The notes: generated from the letters alone by a model not told the origin. Shown: positions 15,404 to 25,174, numbered from the stretch's first letter. The stretch: DNA of 64,000 nt from Candidatus Solibacter sp. (GCA_025361425.1 JANYAH010000053.1:1-64000); one strand, 5' to 3'. Translations and numbers: made by a program.

Positions 15404-17035
15404 TTACTGTATCTGTGAACCCGGTTGTCCGGCCACGCCGATCTGCTCACCGGAAACCACCATCTCCACTCGCCGGTTCTGTTGGCGGCCAGCCGCGGTA
15501 TCGTTGGAAGCCACAGGGCTGGCTTTGCCCAAGCCGGTAGCGGACAGGTTCGCCATGGATACGCTTTGGGACACCAGATAGTCGCGCACCGCGCCAGCGC
15601 GTTCATTCGATAACTTCATATTGTACTCCTCGGTTCCGACGCTATCGGTATGGCCTTCTAATTGGACCTTGAGGCCGGGATAAGCCAGCAGAATGCCGGC
15701 GACCTTGGCAAGTTTTTCGCGGGCTCCGGGCTTGAGGGTGTACTTGTTGAAGTCAAACAGGACGTCGTTGATGTTCACGATGAGGCCGCGGGCGCTCTCA
15801 CGGGTCTCGAGGATGGTGTTGAGCTGCAGGCGCAAACGTTCGCGAAGTTGGACCTTCTCGGCTTCCGACTGCTGAGCAGCCTGCCGTAGACGGTCGGCAT
15901 CGGCTTTGGATGCCTCCTGCTGAGCAACGGCGGCTTCGCGGGCGGCTTCGGCCGCGGCCTTATCGCGTGCAGCCTGGGAGGATGCCTGTTGGGCTTCCAT
16001 TTTTGCCTGTTCGGCTTGCATTCGCTCCTGTTCCGCCTTCATTCGCGCCTGCTCCGCCGAACGGCTAGCCGCTTCGGCGGATTCGCGCCTGTCCTGATCG
16101 AGCTTGGCCTGCGCGGCAGACAGTCTGGCTTTCTCCTGCGCATCGGCTTCGCGTTGGGCAGCCCCGGCGCGTTCATTGGCCAGCATCTCTTCCGCCCTCT
16201 TGCGGAAGGTAATGATTCGGGCATCCTCAGCCATCTGCGCGGCTTCGCGGGCGTTGGTTTCGGATTCCTTGCGATTCTTGCCCTTGCGCAGGTAGTCCTG
16301 GGCATTCTTCAAGTCCACAAGCGCTTTGTGGAAGGTATCGGAGGCATACTGTTCCGCGCCGGCGAGCCGGGCGATTTCCACGGCGTTTTCCGCTTGGGCG
16401 AGTTGCAGCGGGCCTTTCGGATTCACCTTGACCGGCTGATATAGACCGCGGTTCAACACGTACTGGCCGCGTTGCAGCAACTCGTACTTGGCATCCACCT
16501 GCTCTATGGTGCCGGTGGTGTCATTGCGCATGAAGTTCTCCGCGACGACCACGTCGCTCGGCTGGGTCACGGCAAAGTATGGCTCGGCTGTAACGATCAG
16601 GCCAAACGTCTGGAGCTCTGTAGTGGAGAGCAGCTTGGCATGGTCGTTTTGGAGTACCACTTCCCCGAGGTTCGCGGGCCGGCCTTCTGGTGTGATGCCC
16701 CACAAAACATACGTCATGTACTCGGCGCCGAACTGATTGGCCGGGGTCATGTGGTTGAGCGTGGTTTCGATTTTCGTCGAGCCCATTTGGCTCTCGACTC
16801 TGGCCTCACCCTTGGCCAGCGGCATGAGTTCCGTGCCGCGAAAATCGATGTGCGTCGATCCGTTTCGATGGTGATAGTTCACGGCCTTGGTGGTGCGGGA
16901 AACCACCGTGACGCGAAAGATGGGCATGGGCTGCCCTGAATTGCCGGGCGGGACCCTTGTTTGCTGCTGGGTGGGGTTGGGAATCTGCGCTACCAGCGCT
17001 CCGGACAATAGGATTAGCAAGGCGGTGGTTTTCAT
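15404..17035 (-). CDS. OmpA-family outer-membrane/peptidoglycan-binding protein with coiled coil
   Basis: A 543-residue exported protein. A signal peptide covers residues 1-16, followed by a Pro/Gln-rich linker and an N-terminal domain without an obvious family. Residues about 290-385 are an Ala/Glu/Gln-rich heptad-like coiled coil (repeats of AEQARMKAEQERMQAEQ type). Residues about 418-530 form an OmpA C-terminal domain with DVLFDFNKYTLKPGA, LEGHTDSVGTEEYN, LSNERAGAVRDYL and QQNRRVEMV, which carry the Asp and Arg that bind diaminopimelate in peptidoglycan. The protein therefore probably links the cell envelope layers. It is monocistronic. A short unrelated region lies between it and argC. 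Confidence 0.9.
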   Translation of the reverse strand: MKTTALLILLSGALVAQIPNPTQQQTRVPPGNSGQPMPIFRVTVVSRTTKAVNYHHRNGSTHIDFRGTELMPLAKGEARVESQMGSTKIETTLNHMTPANQFGAEYMTYVLWGITPEGRPANLGEVVLQNDHAKLLSTTELQTFGLIVTAEPYFAVTQPSDVVVAENFMRNDTTGTIEQVDAKYELLQRGQYVLNRGLYQPVKVNPKGPLQLAQAENAVEIARLAGAEQYASDTFHKALVDLKNAQDYLRKGKNRKESETNAREAAQMAEDARIITFRKRAEEMLANERAGAAQREADAQEKARLSAAQAKLDQDRRESAEAASRSAEQARMKAEQERMQAEQAKMEAQQASSQAARDKAAAEAAREAAVAQQEASKADADRLRQAAQQSEAEKVQLRERLRLQLNTILETRESARGLIVNINDVLFDFNKYTLKPGAREKLAKVAGILLAYPGLKVQLEGHTDSVGTEEYNMKLSNERAGAVRDYLVSQSVSMANLSATGLGKASPVASNDTAAGRQQNRRVEMVVSGEQIGVAGQPGSQIQ

Positions 17036-17134
17036 ATAATTTTCTCCAAACTAAAACTGAGCACGCCGCAGACCTCTGTGAAGGACATCACGGAATAGAC
17101 AACGTTCCCAGGAAAGGGGAATGGGTCAATCGGC

Positions 17135-17593
17135 CTAATCTTCAGCGACTGATTTGTGAGCTAGTTCGCCGAAGAGGGGGAGGGAGTAGGCTTCGTCGTG
17201 GGCGGCCTTCACCATCATGAAGATAGACATGCCGAGGAGGACGGCCTGAACGAGGGAGTGGAGATGAAACCCGGGGATGCGCTGGAGGACGGGGCGCAGC
17301 ACCTGATCATCGAGGAGCCAGGCGACGAAGAGGTACAAGCCCTGAAAACCGTGGAAGCGGACGAGGCGATCGTGACGGAAGCGATCGCTGGCCAGCACGA
17401 TGATGGACGCAATCCAGCCGATGCCAGGGATGTAGCAGAGGATGGAGGCGGTACGAGGATTGAGTGCGGCCAGCGGATCTCGCGCGGCGGCCCTGGGGGG
17501 CGGAGCGGCGGAATCCACTGGCTGTTTGGCGCCGCACCGGGCGCAGTAGCGCGCCGTCCCAACCTGGTTTCCGCATTGGCTGCAAAAAGACAT
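17135..17593 (-). CDS. Zinc-ribbon plus DUF4870-like small membrane protein
   Basis: A 152-residue protein. An N-terminal zinc ribbon (CSQCGNQVGTARYCARCG, two CxxC pairs) is followed by a Pro/Ala linker and a membrane domain with about three hydrophobic segments (SILCYIPGIGWIASIIVLA, then FHGFQGLYLFVAWLL, then VQAVLLGMSIFMMVKAA). This resembles the DUF4870/YtxH-neighbour family of uncharacterised bacterial membrane proteins with an RFH-F-A/G-FQ motif. The gene is close to and divergent from the secreted MBL hydrolase gene. No function is known; a zinc-sensing or assembly role would be speculation. Confidence 0.75.
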   Translation of the reverse strand: MSFCSQCGNQVGTARYCARCGAKQPVDSAAPPPRAAARDPLAALNPRTASILCYIPGIGWIASIIVLASDRFRHDRLVRFHGFQGLYLFVAWLLDDQVLRPVLQRIPGFHLHSLVQAVLLGMSIFMMVKAAHDEAYSLPLFGELAHKSVAED

Positions 17594-17720
17594 CTACCCT
17601 TACATACGCTATTCCTTTTGAGGGTGTTCCGGCAACCAAAATCGATCTTTTTGGGAAATCCGGCATCCTGGTTCCCTGGGGAGGTTGCCGCGGGCGCCCG
17701 CGGCGGGGCACAATCTACGT

Positions 17721-18722
17721 ATGCGAACCCTTTGTGCGGGCATTCTCCTAATGGCATCGGCGGCGATTCTCCCGGCGGCCAAGAATCTGGAAATCTACTC
17801 GATCGACGTGGAAGGTGGGCAAGCGACGCTGATCGTTTCCCCGTCGGGCGAATCAATGGTGGTGGATACGGGGTGGGGCGGGCACAACAAGCGCGATGCC
17901 GAGCGCATCGCGGCGGTGGCGAAGGCGGCGGGGGTAAAGAAGATCGATTATCTGGTGATCACGCACTATCATTCCGACCACGTGGGCGGGGTGGCACAAC
18001 TGGCGGAGAAGATGCCGATCCGCAACTTCGTGGACCACGGCGCCAACGTGGAAGATAACAAGGAGGGGCAGGTGCTGTTCAACGAGTACGCGGCATACCG
18101 GGCAAAGGGGAATCACATTGAGGTGAAGGCGGGCGACACGATTCCGATTAAGGGAATTGAGGTGAAGGTGATCTCAGCGGGCGGGAAGACGATCGATGCG
18201 CCTTTGGCGGGTGCGGGGCAGGCGGGCGCGGATTGCGCCGGGTTCCAGATGCACGACGCCGACCCGACGGAAAACGCGCAATCGGTGGGGCTGCTGATCA
18301 GCTACGGCAATTTCCGCATGATCGACATGGCCGACCTAACGTGGAACAAGGAAAAAGATCTGGTGTGTCCGGCGAACAAGATCGGGAAGGTGGATTTGTA
18401 CCTTGTATCGCACCACGGAATGAATATGAGCGGGTCGCCGCAGTGGGTGAATACGCTGCGGCCCAAGGTAGCGCTGATGAACAATGGCGCGAGGAAGGGC
18501 GGGTCGGCGGAGATCTGGCAGACGATACACGACGCGCCAGGCACGCCGGACGTGTGGCAATTGCACTTTGCGGTAAGCGGCGGCAAGGAGCACAATTCGG
18601 GCGACCCGTTTATCGCCAATGTGGACGAGAACTGCGAAGGCAAATGGATTCGGGTGGACGCGCAGAAGGACGGGGCGTTCAAGATATACAACAGCCGGAA
18701 TCAGTTCGAGAAGAGTTATTAG
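17721..18722 (+). CDS. Secreted metallo-beta-lactamase-fold hydrolase, ComEC-like
   Basis: A 333-residue MBL-fold hydrolase with a signal peptide (residues 1-19, ending LPAA). Residues about 22-260 hold the metallo domain: MVVDTGWGG, the two-metal motif THYHSDHVGG, and HHGMNMSG downstream with a likely final His. The ordering YSIDVEGGQATLIVSP at the start and the second HHG motif match the ComEC/Rec2-type branch of MBL proteins, though here without any membrane domain. Substrate unknown: nucleic acid, lactone or phosphodiester hydrolysis are all possible. I start at the ATG of MRTLCAGILL because it gives a clean signal peptide. Confidence 0.87.
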   Translation: MRTLCAGILLMASAAILPAAKNLEIYSIDVEGGQATLIVSPSGESMVVDTGWGGHNKRDAERIAAVAKAAGVKKIDYLVITHYHSDHVGGVAQLAEKMPIRNFVDHGANVEDNKEGQVLFNEYAAYRAKGNHIEVKAGDTIPIKGIEVKVISAGGKTIDAPLAGAGQAGADCAGFQMHDADPTENAQSVGLLISYGNFRMIDMADLTWNKEKDLVCPANKIGKVDLYLVSHHGMNMSGSPQWVNTLRPKVALMNNGARKGGSAEIWQTIHDAPGTPDVWQLHFAVSGGKEHNSGDPFIANVDENCEGKWIRVDAQKDGAFKIYNSRNQFEKSY

Positions 18723-18809
18723 GAGGCGTGGGCGCTGACGATTGTCGATCAACGCCCCTGCGCCGGCTCATGCTGGGGATACAGTGATAACGCCCTGGCG
18801 CATTGCCGA

Positions 18810-19088
18810 CTAATTTCTGCCTTTATGCTTTTCGTGCCGATCGTACAGTGCACCTGCACCGGCGCCAGCACCGGCTCCAATGGCAGCGCCCTTGCCCCCG
18901 CCCGCCAGTGCGCCGATGGCGGCTCCGCCGGCCGCGCCCACACCGACGCGCTTAGCGGTGTTGACGCGGCGTTTGTGCCTGATGGCCTGCCGGCGTGTCC
19001 GGTGACGCGTGGTGGCCGCTGCCGCGTCGGTCGTGGTTCCGAAGAAAAGGCCTGACGCGATCAATACGGCAAGAATGTGCTTTGTCAT
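18810..19088 (-). CDS. Small exported glycine-zipper protein
   Basis: A 92-residue protein with a signal peptide (residues 1-24, FFGTTTDAAAA), a strongly basic stretch (HRTRRQAIRHKRR, residues about 28-42) and a Gly/Ala-rich zipper (VGVGAAGGAAIGALAGGGK, residues about 49-80) that could insert into membrane. It matches the glycine-zipper/YMGG-type family seen near envelope genes, usually of unknown function. The gene ends convergent with the MBL hydrolase gene. A ribosome binding site is weak. Confidence 0.72.
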   Translation of the reverse strand: MTKHILAVLIASGLFFGTTTDAAAATTRHRTRRQAIRHKRRVNTAKRVGVGAAGGAAIGALAGGGKGAAIGAGAGAGAGALYDRHEKHKGRN

Positions 19089-19290
19089 TTTCCCGTGCTC
19101 CCTGAATCCTTTGTAGCAAGAAGACTGCCACTACCCGGTCTCGGCCGCAGGAATTTGTGGCTTTGGTTACTAACGGCTGTGCGATCCACCGGTAGGCCAG
19201 ACGGACGCCGACTGGCGGCAGAGGCAACGGAATGCCACCCCTGCGAGAGGGGGGCTTAGCGGCGAAACGGCGGGGCGGGCGGAGCGCCAG

Positions 19291-20733
19291 CTACGAATAG
19301 GGGAACCAGGCGGGGTCAATGGTTGCGCGCTCGCCGCTGGTTTCGCGCATGCGGGCGAGCAGGCGCTGGCGCAAGTCCGCGGCGATTTTCTGGTAGGGGG
19401 CGCGGCCGGCGAGATTGACTTGCTGGTAGGGGTCGGCATGTAGATCGTAGAGCATGTACTCCACGTATTTCTCCACCGACTGGACGGACTTCCATCCAGG
19501 GACCCTAGGCGCGGCGGCGGCGTAAGTGTACTGCGGGGTGCGTAGGCCGCGTCCGGTGATGAACTCCGACATTTCAAAGTAGACTTCGTTGCGCCAGCCT
19601 TCGGTGCGGCGGTCGAGCAGCGGGAGGAAGTTGTGGCCCTGCATGGTGGAGGGCACGGGAAGGCCGGCGGCGGAAAGCAGGGTGGGGGCGAAATCCACGA
19701 GGCTCACCAACTCCGAAACCTGCGTGCCGCGATTGAAACCGGGGCCTTCGATAATCAGCGGGATGTGGATGGAGCTTTCATGCGGGCTGCGTTTGTACTC
19801 CGCATTGCGGGTGCGGAAGTGATTACCGTGATCGCTGGTGAACATGAAGATGGTGTTCTTATCCATGCCGGTTTCCAGCAGGGTCTGGCGGAGGGTGCCG
19901 ACCACCTCATCTATCTTTGCGACACAGGCGAAGTAGTCGGCAATCTGGCTGGGCCATGACCCGGGCAGGGGGCGGAGGTCGGGCGGGATGAACGGATTGG
20001 GATAGCGGCCGGCGAACTCCTTCGGCGGATCGAAGGTGTCCTTATCATTCTGGTGGTGGACTTCGAGATAGGAGAGCGTCAGCAGGAACGGCGATTTGGC
20101 GGCTGGCGAGCGGAGGAAGAGCTGCGCGCGGTCGGTCATGAAGTCGGCGCGGTAGCGGTTGGAGAAGTGGATGGGCTTGCCGTCGTTATCGAAGAGGTCG
20201 CCCTCATAGGCGTGAGAGGTCAACTCGAGGGCGTTGGCGGCTTCCCAGAGGTCGGCAAATCCGCCGCGATGCCCGGGCTTTACGGCGCCGCGCGTTTCGG
20301 CCGCGGTGCCGGCCTCCGGCCGCGCGAGATGCCACTTACCGATGTAGTTGGTGGAGTAGCCGGCCTGCTTCATTACGGTGGCCAGTGTAGTGGCATCTTC
20401 GGCCAGGCCGAAGGCATTTTTCCACACGCCGTGCTTGCTGGGATACTGGCCGGTGAAAATGCAGGCTCGCGCGGGGGCGCACACGGGCTGGTTGGAAATT
20501 GCCTGGCGGAAGAGGACGCCGCGCGCGGCCATCTGGTCCAGGTTGGGCGTCAGGTTCATGGGATTGAGGCCCATGGCGCCGACGCAATCCCAGCGAAACT
20601 GGTCTGAAATCACGAGAACGATGTTGGGCCGGCCGACACCGCCGCCGGTTTGAGCGGCTGCCGCCGAGGCAACTGCCGCCGCGGCCGGAACCGCGCTCAA
20701 CCACTCACGCCGGGTTTGCTTTTCCGATGCCAC
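19291..20733 (-). CDS. Sulfatase (formylglycine-dependent)
   Basis: A 480-residue sulfatase of the alkaline-phosphatase superfamily, likely acting on sulfated glycans outside the cytoplasm. Residues about 35-50 hold NIVLVISDQFRWD with metal-binding Asp residues. The key motif is CAPAR (C-x-P-x-R) in QPVCAPARACIF, whose Cys is oxidised to formylglycine by a maturase not found here. GKWHL and TSDHGNH follow. The signal segment carries RREWL plus an Ala-rich stretch, a possible Tat signal. I chose the GTG at 20733 because GGAGG lies five bases upstream; an ATG at 20760 would add nine residues with no ribosome binding site. Confidence 0.92.
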   Translation of the reverse strand: MASEKQTRREWLSAVPAAAAVASAAAAQTGGGVGRPNIVLVISDQFRWDCVGAMGLNPMNLTPNLDQMAARGVLFRQAISNQPVCAPARACIFTGQYPSKHGVWKNAFGLAEDATTLATVMKQAGYSTNYIGKWHLARPEAGTAAETRGAVKPGHRGGFADLWEAANALELTSHAYEGDLFDNDGKPIHFSNRYRADFMTDRAQLFLRSPAAKSPFLLTLSYLEVHHQNDKDTFDPPKEFAGRYPNPFIPPDLRPLPGSWPSQIADYFACVAKIDEVVGTLRQTLLETGMDKNTIFMFTSDHGNHFRTRNAEYKRSPHESSIHIPLIIEGPGFNRGTQVSELVSLVDFAPTLLSAAGLPVPSTMQGHNFLPLLDRRTEGWRNEVYFEMSEFITGRGLRTPQYTYAAAAPRVPGWKSVQSVEKYVEYMLYDLHADPYQQVNLAGRAPYQKIAADLRQRLLARMRETSGERATIDPAWFPYS

Positions 20734-20818
20734 ACACGCCTCCGCGGGCAAGTTTATCATGTGGCGCGGTGCATGGTGGGGCGGGCTTCGGGAGGCGGTT
20801 TTTTTCTCAGGCTCGCGC

Positions 20819-22540
20819 TCAGTTGGGCTTGGGGGGGTAGCCGGTTTCGATCAACGTGACGCGCGGCGCACCGCGCTGGCCGAAATTCGAATCTGAGGTG
20901 ACGACGGATCCGTCGTTGGAAATGGCGGCGCGGGGGGCGGCCCAGTAATTGGCGTCGCCGCCGTTGGTGAAGAGGACAGTGCGAGTGAGGGCGAGGCGGC
21001 GGATTTCCAAACCGTTCTCGCGCATGACGACGATCTCCGCGGCGTGGGGGGTCGGGACATACGGAGACGTGTCGTCAGGCCGGCGCGCCTCGGACTGGGT
21101 GGAGACCACGCAATACGGCGCGGACTTGGCACAGGCCACGTGCTCATCGACCCAGCCGCGGCCGCAGCGCCACAGAGTCAAGACCTTCTTTCTGCCTCCG
21201 CCCAGCTCCACCTGTTTGAGCAGATCGAGCCCCTTATTCAACTGATAAGTGGATAAAGACACCTCGCACGGAACGCTGTTTTCGCCATTAGTGACGAGGT
21301 ACTGAATTCCAGCGGAGTCTTCCAGGGTGTCCAAATGCGAGCCGACGAAGCAGCGTTCGCCGGGATCGCAGGCCCCATCGTTATTGCCTGGTTTTTCGGG
21401 ACTCTCCGGCCCGCGGAATTCCAATTTCAGCGTGCCGCTGGCGAGATCGACCGAAAACACGCCCATGGCCGGCGGCGCAATCAGCATGACGTAACGCTTT
21501 CCGCTGGTTCGGTCCGTCCCTTTGGAAATCAGGGTGAAATCGATATTGCCGTAGGGCAGGTTGCGCTGGGAATCCGCGTAATTCGCGCAATAGGTTTTCA
21601 TGTGACTGAGATCCAGGGCGCAGATTGTCTTTTCGCCGGGCGCCCAGAAGGAAATCCAGTTGTCCTTGGAAGTATCACCGGTACCGCCGCGCACAATTTC
21701 ATGCAACTTCTGGGGCGCTTTGGAGTAATCGATCAGGACGGAGCTCTTATTGTTTCGCAGATCGTGTTTGAGGATCGCGGCGCCCTGTAGGTAGTAATAT
21801 ACCTCGTCGTCATTGGCATCCCAGAAGTAACTCTGATTGCATGGCTTGCGTTGGAAACGCACGCGGGCGGTGGTGACATCGACAATCTCCCAGGTGCCGT
21901 TATCGAGAAAGGTCATCAAATACTTTTTATGAGCGCTGAGCGGCGACGGGCTGGAGTAGGTGTGGTAGACCGGGGAGGCAGTCATCACGCGGACGCGGCC
22001 GCCGAAATTAGGATCGACATAGGTGGCCGCGGGCTGAGGCAGGCCGGAAATACCGGGAAGGGGAAGCGGAGTGCAAAGCGGTGGATCGAAGTAGCCCGCC
22101 GCCTTGCTGCATCCGGCCGGTCCGGAAAGGTAGCTGAAGACCGGAGGCGGATTGGCGGCGCGAACTTCCAACTCCACGGGAAGTGTCACGGCCGCGCCAC
22201 CGGACTTAATACTGATACTGGCTTGATATTTGCCCGGTTTCTTCAACTCCCCGCGCCAGGCGACGATTTCGACCGTAAGCAAAGCGGGCGTGGTGCCGCC
22301 GGGGGCGCTGACCTGGATCCACGGGTCATTGGGGTCCCCCGGTGTGGCGGTGACTGTCCAGTTTTGTACATTTTGGCTGGCGGAACGAATCGAAACCTTG
22401 GCCAGGGCGATGGGTCCGCCCTCCACCTGCAGGAGTTTGACGGCCTTTGGGGTGATCTCAAGGCCTTGCGAAGACAGCAGGCCGGGCAGGGCGAGCAGCA
22501 CCGCAGCCACGGCAGTTTTACCCAGTGCAGCAACTCGCAT
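20819..22540 (-). CDS. Exported beta-propeller-like protein of unknown function
   Basis: A 573-residue exported protein. A signal peptide (residues 1-25, MRVAALGKTAVAAVLLALP) is followed by an Ig-like region (about 26-130) with regularly spaced beta strands that looks like a BACON-type or similar beta-sandwich domain. Residues about 160-570 are rich in repeated WEIVDVTT, LKHDLRNN, ICALDLSHM and FSVDLASG strands, suggesting a TolB/PD40-like propeller with cysteine pairs (CDPGERC, CGRGW). Such proteins are common in Solibacter-like genomes and have no known role. The ATG chosen gives the cleanest signal peptide; the longer upstream extension lacks one. Adjacent sulfatase is on the same strand with a 85-base gap. 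Confidence 0.7.
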   Translation of the reverse strand: MRVAALGKTAVAAVLLALPGLLSSQGLEITPKAVKLLQVEGGPIALAKVSIRSASQNVQNWTVTATPGDPNDPWIQVSAPGGTTPALLTVEIVAWRGELKKPGKYQASISIKSGGAAVTLPVELEVRAANPPPVFSYLSGPAGCSKAAGYFDPPLCTPLPLPGISGLPQPAATYVDPNFGGRVRVMTASPVYHTYSSPSPLSAHKKYLMTFLDNGTWEIVDVTTARVRFQRKPCNQSYFWDANDDEVYYYLQGAAILKHDLRNNKSSVLIDYSKAPQKLHEIVRGGTGDTSKDNWISFWAPGEKTICALDLSHMKTYCANYADSQRNLPYGNIDFTLISKGTDRTSGKRYVMLIAPPAMGVFSVDLASGTLKLEFRGPESPEKPGNNDGACDPGERCFVGSHLDTLEDSAGIQYLVTNGENSVPCEVSLSTYQLNKGLDLLKQVELGGGRKKVLTLWRCGRGWVDEHVACAKSAPYCVVSTQSEARRPDDTSPYVPTPHAAEIVVMRENGLEIRRLALTRTVLFTNGGDANYWAAPRAAISNDGSVVTSDSNFGQRGAPRVTLIETGYPPKPN

Positions 22541-22944
22541 ACACAGCCATTTTAGCAGCGAAGTCCGGGAGCAAAGGCGCACGGGCTGGTGACGCGACCT
22601 TCCTGTATACTTTTTATCAGCGCGCAAACAGGCAACCACTAATCCGCGGATAAGGCAAGACCGGCGTGAAGAGATCCCCAGGGACAGTTATCACAACGTT
22701 GGGGGCGATTGCATGGGTCATCGGTTGCCGCTCGCCGTATTCGAGTAAGCGCTGAGTACCGGGGTGGCATTGAAGGAGTACGTTTCTCCGGAAGGGACGG
22801 ACGCTGGCGCACCCTGGCGCACGGAGCGGGTGCCGACCTAAACCTGGACGGCATCGGGATAGTGGAGGCGGGGCAGTAAAGACGGGCGCCACTACCGGTC
22901 GAAAATGGCCGGCCAGGGCGTAGATCTCGCGGTTGAGGCACAGG

Positions 22945-23940
22945 ATGACATCGATCGAAGAACTGGAAGAAGAGCTGTCGCGGCCGAGCGAAGCGGATGT
23001 GGAGTTTCTGCGGCAACTGGAAGGGGACATCCTGATTCTGGGCGCGGCGGGAAAGATGGGGCCCACGCTGGCGCGCCTATGCCGGCGGGCCGCCGATGCG
23101 GCGGGACCGGGGAGGCGAATCCTCGCGGTGTCGCGGCGGCCGATCCCAGAGCCGGGAATCGACGCGGTCGCCTGCGATCTGCTGGATCGCGCGCAGGTGG
23201 CGCAGTTGCCCGATTGTCGGAATGTGCTCTATCTCGCGGGGCGCAAGTTTGGGTCGTCGGAAAATCCCGAACTCACCTGGGCGATGAATACGGTGGTGCC
23301 GGCCAACGTGGCGGAGCGCTTCCGGGAGAGCCGGATTGTGGTGTTCTCTACCGGCAACGTGTATGCCCTGCGCGCGGTGACGGCTGGTGGAGCGCGCGAG
23401 ACGGAGGCGCCCGCGCCGGTGGGCGAGTATGCGCAGAGTTGCCTCGGGCGGGAGCGCGTCTTCGAGTACTTCGCCAAACACCACGGAGTGCGCTGTCTCT
23501 TCTTCCGCCTCAACTACGCGGTGGACCTGCGCTACGGCGTGCTGGTGGATATCGCGCGCAAGGTGTACGCGGGCGAACCGGTGGAACTGGGTGTTCCCGC
23601 GTTCAATGCGATCTGGCAGCGCGATGCCAACTCATACGCGCTGCGTGCGCTGGCGCATTGCGGCACGCCGCCCCGCATCCTGAATATCACTGGGCTGGAA
23701 ACGGTCTCCGTACGGGCAGCGGCCGAGTTTTTCGGGGCGCACTTTGCGCGGCCTTGCCGGCTACAGGGCACCCCAGGACCGGTCGCGCTCTTGAGCGATG
23801 CCTCGGCCGCGGCGGCGCTGATGGGGCCGCCCGGGGTAACCACGGCGCGGTTGATGGAACTGGTGGCCGAATGGGTGGGCACCGGCGGCGCGAGTTTGGA
23901 CAAGCCTACGCATTTCGAGGTGGCCGATGGGAAGTTTTGA
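22945..23940 (+). CDS. NAD(P)-dependent epimerase/dehydratase-family oxidoreductase
   Basis: A 331-residue Rossmann-fold protein of the extended SDR (epimerase) group. LILGAAGKMGPTLARL at residues about 30-45 is the GxxGxxG dinucleotide site, and VFSTGNVYAL near residue 135 matches the usual catalytic Ser/Thr strand. The expected YxxxK is not clear: the closest is EYAQSCLGRE, with Tyr then Cys in the Lys position, so the active site may be altered or non-catalytic. It overlaps the following DHDPS-family gene by 14 bases, suggesting joint function in sugar-acid breakdown. I start at the ATG preceded by GAGG rather than the in-frame TTG at 22933. Confidence 0.78.
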   Translation: MTSIEELEEELSRPSEADVEFLRQLEGDILILGAAGKMGPTLARLCRRAADAAGPGRRILAVSRRPIPEPGIDAVACDLLDRAQVAQLPDCRNVLYLAGRKFGSSENPELTWAMNTVVPANVAERFRESRIVVFSTGNVYALRAVTAGGARETEAPAPVGEYAQSCLGRERVFEYFAKHHGVRCLFFRLNYAVDLRYGVLVDIARKVYAGEPVELGVPAFNAIWQRDANSYALRALAHCGTPPRILNITGLETVSVRAAAEFFGAHFARPCRLQGTPGPVALLSDASAAAALMGPPGVTTARLMELVAEWVGTGGASLDKPTHFEVADGKF

Positions 23941-24991
23941 CCAGATGGACCCGGCGGTGATGCAGACGCTTCAGCGCGGCGTGGCGATCCCGGCGCATCC
24001 GCTGGCGCTCAAGGAAAATCGCAAGCTGGACGAACGGCGTCAGGTGGCGCTGACCCGCTACTATTGCGCGGCGGGCGCGGGCGGTATCGCGGTGGGAGTA
24101 CACACCACGCAGTTTGCGATTCGCGATCCGCGGGTGGGGCTATATTCGCCGGTGCTGCGACTGGCGGCCGGGGCAATCGCGGAGTTCGAGCGCGCGAGTG
24201 GGAAACGCATCGTCAAGGTTGCGGGTGTCTGCGGCGTGACGATGCAGGCGGTGCGGGAGGCGGCGATCGCGCGCGAGGCGGGGTACGATCTCGGCCTGCT
24301 GAGCCTGGCGGCGCTGCCGGCCGCAGCGGATGGCGAACTGCTGGCGCACTGCCGCGCGGTGGCGCAGGAGATCCCCGTCTGCGGATTCTATCTCCAGCCT
24401 TCGGTGGGCGGGCGGCTTCTGACTTACGAGTTCTGGCGGGAGTTCTGCCGGATTCCCGCGGTGGTGGCGATCAAGGTGGCGCCATTCAATCGCTATCAGA
24501 CGCTGGACGTGGTGCGCGCGGTGGCGGACAGCGGGCGCACGAGGGAGATCGCGCTCTACACCGGGAATGACGACAACATCATCGCCGATCTGCTGACGGA
24601 GTTTCGCGTGGCGGGCCAGAGCCTGCATTTTTGCGGTGGATTACTGGGGCAATGGGCGGTGTGGACGCGCCGCGCCGTGCAGTTACTGGAGACCATCCAA
24701 GCGTGCCGCGACGCGGGAGGCGAGGGCGCGGCAGGGATTCTGGCGGGTTCGGCGGCGCTAACGGACGCCAATGGCGCGCTGTTCGACGTGCGCCACCGGT
24801 TCGCGGGCTGCATCGCCGGCCTGCACGAGATTTTGCGGCGGCAAGGCTTGCTGGAGGGGCGTTGGTGCCTCGATGCCGCGGAGGACGTCTCGGGCGGACA
24901 GTTGGAGGAGATCGACCGGGTGTGTGCCAGCTATCCCGAGCTTACCGATGACGAGTTCGTGCGCCAGAATCTGGATGAGTGGCTGCGCTGA
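23927..24991 (+). CDS. Dihydrodipicolinate synthase-family aldolase
   Basis: A 354-residue DHDPS/N-acetylneuraminate lyase-family barrel. The Schiff-base lysine is in VVAIKVAPFNRYQ (about residue 185), and CGFYLQPSV supplies the nearby Tyr. The N-terminal IPAHPLALKENRKLD and the VGVHTTQF segment are family-typical but the usual GTTGE motif is altered, as in many acidobacterial paralogues that cleave or dehydrate sugar acids rather than make dihydrodipicolinate. It forms an overlapping pair with the preceding oxidoreductase gene, so I infer a shared pathway such as aldonate or keto-deoxy sugar catabolism. The exact substrate cannot be read. Confidence 0.83.
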   Translation: MGSFDQMDPAVMQTLQRGVAIPAHPLALKENRKLDERRQVALTRYYCAAGAGGIAVGVHTTQFAIRDPRVGLYSPVLRLAAGAIAEFERASGKRIVKVAGVCGVTMQAVREAAIAREAGYDLGLLSLAALPAAADGELLAHCRAVAQEIPVCGFYLQPSVGGRLLTYEFWREFCRIPAVVAIKVAPFNRYQTLDVVRAVADSGRTREIALYTGNDDNIIADLLTEFRVAGQSLHFCGGLLGQWAVWTRRAVQLLETIQACRDAGGEGAAGILAGSAALTDANGALFDVRHRFAGCIAGLHEILRRQGLLEGRWCLDAAEDVSGGQLEEIDRVCASYPELTDDEFVRQNLDEWLR

Positions 24992-25066
24992 GGCGTTGGG
25001 CTAGCGCGTTTGCGGCAAGCAGAATCGCGAGTATGCACTTGACCGTGAAGCGGCCAACGGAGCACG

Positions 25067-25174
25067 CACTTGCGGAGCACGCAGGGGCGCGCTTTGCCCG
25101 AAAGAGGCGCCTGAAAGGCGGCTGCAGGCAAGATTGCCCGCCCCACAAAAGCGGCAGGACTTCGGCCGCGTAGT
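25067..25174 (+). repeat. Dispersed intergenic repeat, copy A
   Basis: About 108 bases closely similar (roughly 80 percent by eye) to 41116-41220. Shared landmarks are CTTGCGGAGCACGC, CCTGAAAGGCGGCTGC, GGCAAG followed by GCCCGCC, and CACAAAA. It sits in the gap between the DHDPS-family gene and the convergent MFS gene. Confidence 0.8.
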
